From the NCBI GenBank assembly GCA_903879335.1, contig CAIRLC010000017.1:186001-250000 (forward strand): DNA of 64,000 nt. The letters run 5' to 3'. How positions within the stretch are numbered: position 1 is the stretch's first letter; each line of letters begins with the position of its first letter. The stretch comes from an uncultured Pseudomonadota bacterium. GTDB taxonomy: Bacteria; Pseudomonadota; Gammaproteobacteria; Steroidobacterales; Steroidobacteraceae. Under the pieces are notes generated by a model. That model was given only the letters and a program-made list of their open reading frames with translations. It ran no database searches and had not been told where the DNA came from. A program made the position numbers and the translations under genes. Of this stretch, positions 1 through 8,926 are shown in pieces.

Positions 1-1191
1 CGCCCTTTACTGCTGCGCGAGCCACCCGATCCGACGTCGTTTAAGCCGAGGGATCTGAATGAACTGCTCTACCTAGGTGCCCGATTTAATGGCATGGGCG
101 AGCAAAGAATGTATGACACCCTCCGATTCTGGACGATGTCTGCGGCCGACTTCCTTGATGAGTACTTTGAGAGCGAAATCGTCAAAGCGCACTTTGCCGG
201 CAGCTCCATTATCGGAACGGCCCTCGGCCCGCGCTCGCCAGGCAGCGCGTACGTGCTCCTCCATCATTACATGGGGGATATCGACGAGACCGTCGGTGCG
301 TGGGGCTTTGCCCGTGGCGGGATGGGCTCGGTTACCGCGGCCCTGACCTCATCGCTGCGCGCAAGCGGTGGCGATGTGCGCGTATCCGCGCCCGTTGATC
401 ACGTACTGGTGCAAGGTAGCCGGGCCCGGGGCGTCGTACTCGAGTCCGGCGAAGAAATTCGGGCGCGCGTGGTTATCTCCAATATGGATGTCAAGCGCAC
501 GTTCCTCAATTGTGTGGCACCAGAACACTTACCCGAAGATTTTCTGACGGCCGTTCGGCGTTTCAAAATTCGCGGCTCGTCGGGCAAGTTAAATATTGCC
601 TTGGATGGGCTACCCTCATTCCCAGCCATTCCGGCGGGCAGCCCGGCTATCCGCGGTGATATGCACATCACGGATACCCTGGAAATGATGGAACGCGCCT
701 ATGACGACTGGAAAGAAGGTCGCTGGTCGCGGGCGCCGTATGTCGACATGCTGATGCCTTCCCAAATCGATCCGACAATGGCGGCTGATGGCAAACACTA
801 CATGTCCGTTTTTGTGCAGTACTGCCCGTATGAATTGGCCGACGGACCGTGGACCGATGAAAAACGCCAGGCCTTCGGCAACACAGTCATCGATGCCATT
901 GCCGAGCATAGCCCGGACTTCAAGAGTTTGATTCGGCACGCGGAAATTCGCACGCCGTGGGATATCGAACGGGAAGTTGGCCTCACGGAAGGCAATATCT
1001 TCCAAGGCGAACTCACGATGGATCAATTGTTGTTCAATCGCCCAGTGCCCGGCTATGCCCAATACCGAACACCGGTCAAAGACCTCTACATGTCGGGCTC
1101 ATCCACACACCCAGGGGGTGGCGTAATGGGAGCACCGGGCGCCAACTGCGCACGTCGCGTGCTGGCTGACCTGGGACGGGTTTCAGCATGA
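1..1191 (+). CDS. FAD-dependent oxidoreductase, phytoene-dehydrogenase/PYROXD2-like (5' partial)
   Basis: The reading frame is open from base 1, so the N-terminal FAD-binding part lies outside the window and about 396 residues remain. The C-terminus carries the motif GSSTHPGGGVMGAPGAN, the flavin-contacting end typical of phytoene desaturase-like and PYROXD2-like amine oxidoreductases. The stop overlaps the next start (ATGA), and that next gene is a paralog, so the two are translationally coupled. Substrate cannot be read from sequence. The neighbouring GcvT-like gene and amine catabolic island suggest an amine or N-methyl compound, which is inference. No carotenoid gene is nearby to support a desaturase role. 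Confidence 0.85.
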   Translation, partial: RPLLLREPPDPTSFKPRDLNELLYLGARFNGMGEQRMYDTLRFWTMSAADFLDEYFESEIVKAHFAGSSIIGTALGPRSPGSAYVLLHHYMGDIDETVGAWGFARGGMGSVTAALTSSLRASGGDVRVSAPVDHVLVQGSRARGVVLESGEEIRARVVISNMDVKRTFLNCVAPEHLPEDFLTAVRRFKIRGSSGKLNIALDGLPSFPAIPAGSPAIRGDMHITDTLEMMERAYDDWKEGRWSRAPYVDMLMPSQIDPTMAADGKHYMSVFVQYCPYELADGPWTDEKRQAFGNTVIDAIAEHSPDFKSLIRHAEIRTPWDIEREVGLTEGNIFQGELTMDQLLFNRPVPGYAQYRTPVKDLYMSGSSTHPGGGVMGAPGANCARRVLADLGRVSA

Positions 1192-2738
1192 GCCGCGCGT
1201 GGGACACTATTGTCATCGGGGCGGGCCACAACGGCTTGATCTGCGCACAGCAGCTCGCCAATGCCGGCCATAGCGTGTTGGTTCTCGAAGCCGGGGCAAC
1301 CGTCGGCGGATTTGCTGCGAACCGTGCGTTCGCCCCAGGGTTCCATGCGGCGGTCGGCGCGCACCTCGTGCACCAATTCTCTGACAAACTCAGTCGGACA
1401 TTGGAGCTTGAGCGCCACGGTCTGCGCTGGGCGGCTCGCCAGCTGGCGACAACCGTCATATCTGCGGATGGTCAGCTGCGTATCGGCGGCGGTCAGGTAG
1501 ACGGCGCCAATGCAAAAGATGTGGCCGCTTGGCGGCATCTGGCGGCACGGCTGAATCGCTTCAGCCGCTTCCTCGCCAGCATCAATGCGACCTGCCCTCC
1601 CCGACTCGGCACGGCGAGTTTTGAAGATCGGTGGAGTCTCCTCAAGATGGGACTTCGACTGCGCTTGCTTGGCAAACGGGATATGCGAGAGTTTTTACGC
1701 GTCGCAGGCATGAACGTCTATGACCTGGCGACCGACGAACTAGCGGACCCACTACTGCAAGCTGCACTCGGCATGGACGCCATTCTCGGCTCCAATTTCG
1801 GCCCGCGAGCACCCGGCACCGTGCTGACGCTACTCAGTCGTCGCGCAGGCGAATCCGTCACCCGTTCCGGGTATTCCATTCCCATGGGCGGCGTTGCTAG
1901 CTTATCGAATGCACTTGCAATGGCAGCACAGGCCGCTGGCGTCACGGTCCGTACCGACGCGCCCGTTGCTGGCATCGTTGTCGACAATGACCGTGTGGTG
2001 GGCGTCGATTTGATCGATGGCGAGCGGATCAGTGCGACGCGCGTCGTCTCCAGCGTGGACCCGCGCCAGACCTTTCTGTCGCTGCTGGGTACACAGTACC
2101 TCGATACCGGCTTCGTCCGGCGTGTCGATCATTTCAGGCAGCGCGGCATCACGGCGAAAATGCATCTGGCGTTGGATGCCTTGCCGTCGTTCAACGGCAT
2201 CCAGAGTACTCAATTGGGTGACCGTCTACTGGTGGCGTCATCGCTTGATCACATCGAACGAGCCTTCAACGCCTCTAAATATGGCGAAGTGTCGGCCAAC
2301 CCCGTCATGGAAATCACCATACCATCGCTACACGACGCGACGCTCGCACCGAAAGGCCAACACGTACTCACGGCGATCGTGAATTACGCCGCCTTTGAGA
2401 CGAGGGACAGCCTAGGTACAGCCCGCGATAGGTTATTCTCCAACGCACTCAGCGCGCTGGAAGCCGTAGCGCCAGGAATCTCTCAGCGGGTGGTTGCTGG
2501 TGAAATGTTGCTACCGGCCGATCTGGAGCGGGAGTGCCGGATCACGGGTGGGCATTGGCACCACGGCGATCTGGCCTTTGACCAATTCATGATGGTCAGA
2601 CCTTTCCCAGGTGCGGCGCAATATGATTCACCCATCCAAGGGCTGCATTTGTGTGGCGCTGGATCACACCCGGGCGGTGGCTTGACCGGCCTACCAGGCC
2701 AATTGGCTGCCGAGCGCATCCAGAGGAGTGCCTCATGA
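1188..2738 (+). CDS. FAD-dependent oxidoreductase, phytoene-dehydrogenase/PYROXD2-like
   Basis: This 516-residue protein starts with a Rossmann FAD motif (G11-A-G-H-N-G16) and the acidic residue E34 that binds the ribose. It ends with GAGSHPGGGLTGLPG, matching the C-terminus of the gene before it. The two genes are tandem paralogs joined by an ATGA overlap, and the stop again overlaps the start of the GcvT-like gene. A heteromeric or sequential oxidation complex is possible but not shown. The family oxidises or desaturates varied substrates, and the exact reaction is unknown. Length is full for the family. Confidence 0.88.
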   Translation: MSRAWDTIVIGAGHNGLICAQQLANAGHSVLVLEAGATVGGFAANRAFAPGFHAAVGAHLVHQFSDKLSRTLELERHGLRWAARQLATTVISADGQLRIGGGQVDGANAKDVAAWRHLAARLNRFSRFLASINATCPPRLGTASFEDRWSLLKMGLRLRLLGKRDMREFLRVAGMNVYDLATDELADPLLQAALGMDAILGSNFGPRAPGTVLTLLSRRAGESVTRSGYSIPMGGVASLSNALAMAAQAAGVTVRTDAPVAGIVVDNDRVVGVDLIDGERISATRVVSSVDPRQTFLSLLGTQYLDTGFVRRVDHFRQRGITAKMHLALDALPSFNGIQSTQLGDRLLVASSLDHIERAFNASKYGEVSANPVMEITIPSLHDATLAPKGQHVLTAIVNYAAFETRDSLGTARDRLFSNALSALEAVAPGISQRVVAGEMLLPADLERECRITGGHWHHGDLAFDQFMMVRPFPGAAQYDSPIQGLHLCGAGSHPGGGLTGLPGQLAAERIQRSAS

Positions 2739-3949
2739 CAACCGGATCCGACTATCCGTCACCGCCTCATTTTCGCAAGCCACTGCTCGATACCCCGTTC
2801 CATGACCGCGCCCGCGCGCTGTCGCAGAACGATCAATTTGTCCCGTGGTCGGGCTACACGACCGTCGACGTATTCACGACCGTTGAGCAGGAATATTTCG
2901 CCATCCGCAATGCGGCAACCCTCTACGACCTGACACCGATGGTGAAGTATCGGGTCACGGGGGCGGATGCCGAACGATTCTTGAATCGGCTGGTGACTCG
3001 CGACGTGCGCAAATTACGCGTCGGCCGAGTGAGCTATGTCGTTTGGTGCAACGATGATGGCCATATCATCGATGACGGCACAATTTTTCGCTTCAGTCCG
3101 GAAGACTTTCGCGTCTGCACAGCCGAGCGTCAGCTGGACTGGTTTCTAGACTCAGCCATTGGCTTTGACGTTGCGATCGAAGAGATCACCTCCCAAGTGG
3201 CTGCCCTGTCCTTGCAAGGTCCCACAAGCGCATACGTGCTCAAAAGATTCGGCTTGGAGGGTGTCGAACAACTCAAACCGTTCGAGTTTCGAGAATTTCG
3301 CTCGGCCGGTCGCGACATGATGGTTTCAAGGACTGGCTTCACTGGCGATCTAGGTTACGAACTCTGGATGCGACCCGAACACGCCCTCGGAATATGGGAC
3401 GAACTGATGGCAGTCGGTCGTACACGTGGGATTCGCGCCATCGGCTCGCAGGCGCTGAATTTAGCTCGCATCGAGGCCGGCTTTCTCATGCCGAACGTAG
3501 ACTTCGTGTCGGCGGAGCATACGATCCGGATGCACCGTGAGCGGACGCCATTAGAGCTTGGACTCGGGTGGCTGGTCGACTTTGATAAACCACACTTCAA
3601 CGGCCGACGCGCCTTGCTGCGCCAGAAATCAGCTGGCCTGAAGCGGATGTTGGTGGGCATCGATATCGACGGTAATAAACCGGCGCATAATGCGTTGTTG
3701 TACGCGAGCCCAAAGGACGAACAGGAATGCGGCTTCGTCACATCGGCCATGTGGTCGCCAACCTGTAAGCGCAACATCGCACTCGCGATCCTCGACGCGC
3801 CACACTTCGACGCGGGCCGGCGCGTCCACGCCGATATTTACTTACATCGTGAACTGGTCTGGGAACGTCGGATGGTGGCGGCAACCGTTGTGGAACGCCC
3901 CTTCTTCGCGCCAGACCGTCGCCGAATGACCCCACCTGCGGATCGCTGA
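2735..3949 (+). CDS. GcvT-family aminomethyltransferase-like protein
   Basis: The ATG at 2735 overlaps the upstream stop (ATGA) and has a GAGGAG ribosome site 6 bases before it, giving 404 residues. The order is the glycine-cleavage T-protein fold (about residues 45-290) and a GCV_T_C barrel (about 300-390). RLVTRDVRKL and the following NDDG..DDGT segment match the folate-binding region of the family. It sits alone, without gcvH or gcvP, directly after two flavin oxidoreductases. Such stand-alone T-like proteins usually act in demethylation, passing a C1 unit from an N-methyl or methoxy substrate to tetrahydrofolate. Here that role is inference from context. Confidence 0.85.
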   Translation: MTTGSDYPSPPHFRKPLLDTPFHDRARALSQNDQFVPWSGYTTVDVFTTVEQEYFAIRNAATLYDLTPMVKYRVTGADAERFLNRLVTRDVRKLRVGRVSYVVWCNDDGHIIDDGTIFRFSPEDFRVCTAERQLDWFLDSAIGFDVAIEEITSQVAALSLQGPTSAYVLKRFGLEGVEQLKPFEFREFRSAGRDMMVSRTGFTGDLGYELWMRPEHALGIWDELMAVGRTRGIRAIGSQALNLARIEAGFLMPNVDFVSAEHTIRMHRERTPLELGLGWLVDFDKPHFNGRRALLRQKSAGLKRMLVGIDIDGNKPAHNALLYASPKDEQECGFVTSAMWSPTCKRNIALAILDAPHFDAGRRVHADIYLHRELVWERRMVAATVVERPFFAPDRRRMTPPADR

Positions 3950-4015
3950 AAATATGCCGCAGCGGCACAGGTTGAGATATGCTCGGGCTGACATGATCTG
4001 CCCACGGTACTGCGC

Positions 4016-5161
4016 ATGGTGATCGCGCCGCAGCGTCCTAATACCAATGAACGGCCATGGCTTGACCCGAACAGCAAGCCGCAGATCGTCATCGAGGCAG
4101 TTGAAAAGCGCTACGGGGACTTCACGGCGGTTTCAGGTGTTGATCTGTCGATCTACCGCGGTGAAATGTTTGCGCTCGTTGGCGCATCGGGCTGTGGAAA
4201 GACCACCTTACTGCGCATGCTCGCTGGGTTCGTGACACCCACTTCAGGCCGCATCCTGATCGACGGGGCTGATATGACCGAAGTGCCGCCTTACGAGCGG
4301 CCCGTAAACATGATGTTCCAGTCCTACGCGCTGTTTCCGCACATGACGGTCGAGGACAACATTGCCTATGGATTAAAGCGCGACGGTGTCGCGCGACCCG
4401 AATGCGCACGCCGGGTGACCGAGGCCCTAGATATGGTGCAACTGGGCGGGCTTGGCCGCCGCAAGCCGCACCAACTGTCCGGCGGGCAGCGCCAGCGCGT
4501 GGCTCTTGCGCGCGCGCTCGTCAAACACCCCAAAGTCCTATTACTGGATGAGCCGTTAAGCGCCCTCGACAAGAAACTTCGAGAAAGCACTCAATTTGAA
4601 CTCATGGATTTGCAATACGAGCTGGGCATCACGTTCATCGTCGTGACTCACGATCAGGACGAGGCCATGGCGCTCGCTAGCCGAGTCGCCGTGATGAACC
4701 AAGGTCACGTGTTACAGGTCGGAACGCCGGCCGAGGTCTATGAATATCCAAAAACGCGCTTCGTCGCCGATTTTTTCGGTACGGCGAACCTCATTGAAGG
4801 GGTGGTCGAGTCGCAAGTTGACGGCGTTCTGAACGTCTTAACGGCAACGGCAGGGTTAGTACGTGCCCGTGAGAGCCGACCGATAGCGATTGGCGCCGAA
4901 GTGACAGTCGCAATTCGGCCAGAAAAGATGCATCTTTCCAAGGTCGCGACGTCAGATTCCGGGGGGAACTCGGCGAGCGGCGAGGTGTGGGAGCTCGGCT
5001 ATTTGGGCAACCGTTCGATTTACCGAATCAAGACGGTCAGCGGGCAACTGCTGACGGTGTTTTCGCAAAACGAAAGGCGCACGCTCGACTGGGCAATTGA
5101 CTGGGGCGATCAAGTGCATATCCATTGGTCTGATGAGGCCACCGCAGCGCTGGAAAGCTAG
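4016..5161 (+). CDS. ABC transporter ATP-binding protein, PotA-like (polyamine/quaternary amine class)
   Basis: The 381-residue protein has Walker A G56-A-S-G-C-G-K-T63, the signature LSGGQRQRVALARAL, Walker B LLLDEPLSALD, the switch histidine in VVTHDQDEAMALA, and a C-terminal TOBE-like region (about 290-375). This is the layout of PotA-type importers for spermidine/putrescine and related cations. No permease or binding protein lies within the window. The strand flips after the TonB receptor, so partners, if linked, should lie left of base 1. The start is uncertain: no good ribosome site precedes 4016, and an ATG at 4046 is an alternative. Confidence 0.9.
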   Translation: MVIAPQRPNTNERPWLDPNSKPQIVIEAVEKRYGDFTAVSGVDLSIYRGEMFALVGASGCGKTTLLRMLAGFVTPTSGRILIDGADMTEVPPYERPVNMMFQSYALFPHMTVEDNIAYGLKRDGVARPECARRVTEALDMVQLGGLGRRKPHQLSGGQRQRVALARALVKHPKVLLLDEPLSALDKKLRESTQFELMDLQYELGITFIVVTHDQDEAMALASRVAVMNQGHVLQVGTPAEVYEYPKTRFVADFFGTANLIEGVVESQVDGVLNVLTATAGLVRARESRPIAIGAEVTVAIRPEKMHLSKVATSDSGGNSASGEVWELGYLGNRSIYRIKTVSGQLLTVFSQNERRTLDWAIDWGDQVHIHWSDEATAALES

Positions 5162-5214
5162 CGCAGTTCACGGTCTCGGCAGGATCGGAGATTTGCTGAA
5201 GGGGGGGAACCGAG

Positions 5215-7728
5215 ATGAGCCAACATAAATACGCCGCGGCCTTTATGGGGCTGACGATCAGCTTGCCCATGTCGTCCGCCTATGCGGCTGACGCCAAAAC
5301 CGGCCAGCTGGAAGAAATTGTCGTCACCGCAACCCGGCACGAAGAATCGCTCAGCAAAGTCCCCATTTCCGTCACGGCCATGACGCAGGAGTCACTGGAC
5401 GTCAAAGGAATCAAAGATTTCCAAGACGTCGTCCGCTTTACGCCTGGCGTGACGATCGATAACACCGGCACAAACGCCATTTCAATTCGCGGCATCTCGT
5501 CGTCGGGTGGCGCTGGCACAACAGGCATTTACATCGATGACACGCCCATCCAGATGCGTGCTGTTGGTTTCAGTCCTGACGATGCGCTTCCCAAAACCTT
5601 TGACCTCGATCGCGTAGAAGTCCTTCGCGGTCCGCAGGGCACATTATTCGGCTCAGGTTCAGAGGGCGGCACGGTTCGCTACATCATGAATCAGCCCAGT
5701 GTGTCCAAGGAATCCACGTACGTCCGCTCAGAGCTGTCGACGACACGAGGCGGCGATCCGAGCTTCGAGGCAGGAATTGCCCATGGCGGCCCACTGATCG
5801 ATGGGATTTTGGGTTACCGCGCCAGCATTTGGTACCGGCATGATGGCGGTTGGATCGACCGAGTCGATCCAACCAGTCGAGCGGTTGTTGACTCCCGCGC
5901 TAACCGAAACAACGCGGCGGCTGTGCGGTTGGCCTTCCTCTGGCAGCCGTCTGAGGCCGTATCGATCACGCCAAGCGTGATGTATCAGAACTCGCGCAAA
6001 CATGATCAATCGACCTTTTGGGATGCCTACTCCGACGCTCCCAACGGGCGATTCGCCAACGCGAGTCCTGAGCGCATTCCAACGCCGGATGAATACTATC
6101 TACCAGCCCTCAAGATCGAAGTCGACGTCGGTAAGACCCGCGTCATTTCGAATACCTCGTACTACCACCGCAAAGAAGAAACTGGCTATCAGGGCAGCGT
6201 CTACGACCTCGCCTTTTACCAATCGCAAGCGCCGTTGACGGGGTCATGCGGTAATTATGCGGGTGATCCACTGAATGGTGTGCCGTGTAGCTGGTATCCG
6301 TTAATCGACGGCAATGGGATCCACTTGCCATCGGGATATCAGAACTACGCTGGCCCCAACATCATGACGAATAAGCAGGACTCATTCACCCAAGAACTGC
6401 GCTGGCAATCGAATGACCCCAGCAGCCGGCTGATCTGGACCGTTGGCGCGTTCTTCTCAACATCGAAAGAACGCAGCACCGAGGCTCTATTCGACCCGCG
6501 GATCGAGTCGCTCTGGGGCGACCTGCTGGGCATAGCACCTGCCGATTTTTTCGGCACGACTGATTACACCTGCAATGACGGCAACCCCAATGGCTATCAA
6601 CTACCCAATTGCGCGTCGTACCTGAACGATCAAACAGTCACCGATCGCCAAACCGCGATATTCGGTGAGGGCACCTACGCTCTCAGCGATCGCCTGAAGC
6701 TGACGGTCGGCGGCCGCTTTGCGCACCAGAGCTTTGAGCTGAATCATATCGGCGACGGCTACCTCAACTTCGGCCGCGAAACCGCATCCGCGAGTCACAG
6801 CGAAAACGCGTTTACGCCGAAAGTTGGCCTTTCCTTCCAAATGGACCCGGCGAACCTCTACTACTTCACCTATGCCAAGGGATTCCGCCCGGGTGGTGGC
6901 AACAGTCCGTTGCCGAGTTACTGCAATGGCGACGGTGGCCTGAATCAAACGGGGTACCCCAATGGGGCGCCAAGCGCGTACAACTCTGATACGACCCAGA
7001 GCTACGAGATTGGCACCAAGAACAACCCATCGAGCCGACTGCGAATCGCTTCAAGCGTTTACTACATAAAGTGGCAGAATATTCAGCAGAGCGTCTACGT
7101 GTCCTACAACTGCGGCCTGCAGTTCACGGACAACCTAGGCTCCGCCGTCGCCAAAGGTTTCGACTTACAGGTTGAATCTGTACTTGGTGGCGGCTTCTCG
7201 CTAGATGCTGCTGTCGGTTACACCAGTGCGCGATACACCGAATCCACCGCAGCGCCAAAGCCACTGCTCGCGTCGTCCGGTGACGCTATTTCCGGGGAAG
7301 GTGCTGTCAACGGCAGCCCAGCGTCCTCGCCACCTTGGACAGTATCGCTCGGACTGCAATACAACTTTGGCCTCGGGGAGCGCGACGCTTTTGTCCGCAT
7401 GGACTGGGAATATGCGGCTCAGAATCGCTGGCTCACGTCACTGCAGGACCCTGCAACGGCGCAATATAACCCCTACGTTGTCCCTGTGAACTCCACTAGC
7501 TTCGCGTCCTTACGCGCGGGGGTCAGCTTGGGCAATGCGTCGTTAGCGGTGTTTGTCGACAATCTGTTCGACTCAAGGACGATCACCAACTACCAACTGG
7601 GTCAGTCGGATTACAACATCCCGGTCGATGCCAACAACAACTACCTGTGGAATCAACCCACGCCGCAGAGGAATTCCTGGACCTTCCGCCCTCGGACGGT
7701 TGGACTGAGTTTTACCTACAGGATGTGA
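5215..7728 (+). CDS. TonB-dependent outer-membrane receptor
   Basis: This 837-residue protein has a signal peptide ending AYA (residues 22-24) and a TonB box EEIVVTA (33-39). A plug domain follows (about 45-165, with the motif VEVLRGPQGTLFGSGSEGGTVRY), then a beta-barrel that ends in an aromatic-rich strand (GLSFTYRM). A G-rich ribosome site precedes the ATG. It follows the ABC ATPase gene by 53 bases in the same direction, so the two may supply outer- and inner-membrane uptake for one substrate. The SusC-free, Steroidobacter/sphingomonad-like receptor type imports varied organics, and the ligand is unknown. Confidence 0.92.
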   Translation: MSQHKYAAAFMGLTISLPMSSAYAADAKTGQLEEIVVTATRHEESLSKVPISVTAMTQESLDVKGIKDFQDVVRFTPGVTIDNTGTNAISIRGISSSGGAGTTGIYIDDTPIQMRAVGFSPDDALPKTFDLDRVEVLRGPQGTLFGSGSEGGTVRYIMNQPSVSKESTYVRSELSTTRGGDPSFEAGIAHGGPLIDGILGYRASIWYRHDGGWIDRVDPTSRAVVDSRANRNNAAAVRLAFLWQPSEAVSITPSVMYQNSRKHDQSTFWDAYSDAPNGRFANASPERIPTPDEYYLPALKIEVDVGKTRVISNTSYYHRKEETGYQGSVYDLAFYQSQAPLTGSCGNYAGDPLNGVPCSWYPLIDGNGIHLPSGYQNYAGPNIMTNKQDSFTQELRWQSNDPSSRLIWTVGAFFSTSKERSTEALFDPRIESLWGDLLGIAPADFFGTTDYTCNDGNPNGYQLPNCASYLNDQTVTDRQTAIFGEGTYALSDRLKLTVGGRFAHQSFELNHIGDGYLNFGRETASASHSENAFTPKVGLSFQMDPANLYYFTYAKGFRPGGGNSPLPSYCNGDGGLNQTGYPNGAPSAYNSDTTQSYEIGTKNNPSSRLRIASSVYYIKWQNIQQSVYVSYNCGLQFTDNLGSAVAKGFDLQVESVLGGGFSLDAAVGYTSARYTESTAAPKPLLASSGDAISGEGAVNGSPASSPPWTVSLGLQYNFGLGERDAFVRMDWEYAAQNRWLTSLQDPATAQYNPYVVPVNSTSFASLRAGVSLGNASLAVFVDNLFDSRTITNYQLGQSDYNIPVDANNNYLWNQPTPQRNSWTFRPRTVGLSFTYRM

Positions 7729-7737
7729 GGAATACCG

Positions 7738-7766
7738 AACGAGCCTAGCCTTAGGCTAGGCTCGTT
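7738..7766. terminator. Convergent hairpin between TonB receptor and transaminase genes
   Basis: A perfect 13-bp stem (AACGAGCCTAGCC / GGCTAGGCTCGTT) closes a 3-base loop TTA. That loop is the TAA stop codon of the minus-strand transaminase gene. The hairpin lies between two convergent genes, so it can serve both strands. There is no T-run on either side, so termination or 3'-end protection is inferred from position. Confidence 0.6.
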
Positions 7767-8926
7767 GCGTAACGACGAATCCGGCGCGCCGCCTCTTCCA
7801 ACTCGGCCGGTTCCGCGGCAAAGCAAACTCGAACAAAGCCGTCCGTTTCGCGGCCAAAGGCAGCCCCGTCGAGTAGCGACACTTTCTCTGTCTCAAAAAG
7901 GCCGCGCAAGAACCCCGCGCTACCGAGACCCGTCTCGCGCACATCCAGCAACATGAACATCCCCGCATCCGGCCAATAGGGCTTAACGCGTGGAATATCA
8001 GTCAGGGCCCGGTAAAGGGTCTCCCGGCGTAACTGACAGTAATCGTGCATGTCCTTTTCAATTTCGACGCGGTGATCAAGGGCAGCAATCGCCGCCTCTT
8101 GAATGAAACCGGGTATGCCATACAGCATGCAAAGCGCCAATTCATCAACCAGCTTGACAAGGTCGGCCGGCCCGATGAGCCAACCCACTCTCCAACCGGT
8201 CATAGCATGACTCTTGGACAAGCTACCCAAGGTGACCACCTGATTCGGCAAACGGGCCGCAAGACTCGGCACGCGATTGCCGTCAGCGATACCGGCATAG
8301 ACCTCATCGGAAACAATCCACAAGCCGTGTCGGCGCGCGATTGCCGCAATCGCGTCGCAGTCGCTTTCCGTGAGTACGACGCCGGCGGGATTACTGGGCG
8401 TGGCGAGAAAGATGGCGCGCGTGCGCGGCGTGATCGCCGCCTCCAAGGCTTTCAAGTCGGGATGAAAGCCTGCGCTCGCATGCGCTGGAACACGCACTAG
8501 TTTCGCACCAGAGGCTTGAATCGATGCCGGGTACGTGGTGTACATGGGATCAATAGTAATGATCTCATCGCCGTGGCTCGCCAAGCATAATGACGCCACG
8601 AAGAGACCGTTTTGCGTGCCCGCTAGAACAGCAACATTTTCGGCGCCACAGGGGGCGCCCGTACGCTCGGCGTGCATCGCGGCAATGCGCTCTCGAAGCG
8701 GCATTTTGCCAAGAATTTCCGTGTAGTGCGTGTCACCACCCCGCAATGCGGCGACGGCTCGATCGACAACAGCGACTGGCGTGTCAATCGGTGGATCTCC
8801 GACACTGAGCAAGATGACGTCCTCGCCGCGCTCCTTGGCTTGCCGAGCCTCCCAGTGGATAGCCCATGGATCGACACCGCCTTCATGAGCTATCCAATCA
8901 ATAATCGGCGCAAAACGACGTTTCAT
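7751..8926 (-). CDS. aruH: PLP-dependent aminotransferase, AruH-like (arginine:pyruvate transaminase family)
   Basis: This 391-residue fold-type I class I/II aminotransferase has N179 in TPSNPAG, D207 and Y210 in SDEVYAG, the PLP lysine K238 in SLSKSHAMTGWR, and the carboxylate arginine in the C-terminal part. SVGDP..DTP, SLSKSHAMTGWRVGW and LALCMLYG.P.FIQ match what I recall of Pseudomonas AruH. The start overlaps the stop of the AruI-like decarboxylase gene upstream (ATGA), as expected for a pair that transaminates an amino acid and decarboxylates the 2-oxo acid. Arginine is the known substrate of AruH. In this carnitine-rich setting another cationic amino acid is possible. Confidence 0.75.
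   Translation of the reverse strand: MKRRFAPIIDWIAHEGGVDPWAIHWEARQAKERGEDVILLSVGDPPIDTPVAVVDRAVAALRGGDTHYTEILGKMPLRERIAAMHAERTGAPCGAENVAVLAGTQNGLFVASLCLASHGDEIITIDPMYTTYPASIQASGAKLVRVPAHASAGFHPDLKALEAAITPRTRAIFLATPSNPAGVVLTESDCDAIAAIARRHGLWIVSDEVYAGIADGNRVPSLAARLPNQVVTLGSLSKSHAMTGWRVGWLIGPADLVKLVDELALCMLYGIPGFIQEAAIAALDHRVEIEKDMHDYCQLRRETLYRALTDIPRVKPYWPDAGMFMLLDVRETGLGSAGFLRGLFETEKVSLLDGAAFGRETDGFVRVCFAAEPAELEEAARRIRRYATSLA

Noticed and set aside
2700-2740. Glycine riboswitch before the GcvT-like gene
   Set aside because: There is no leader: the gene overlaps the one before it by ATGA.
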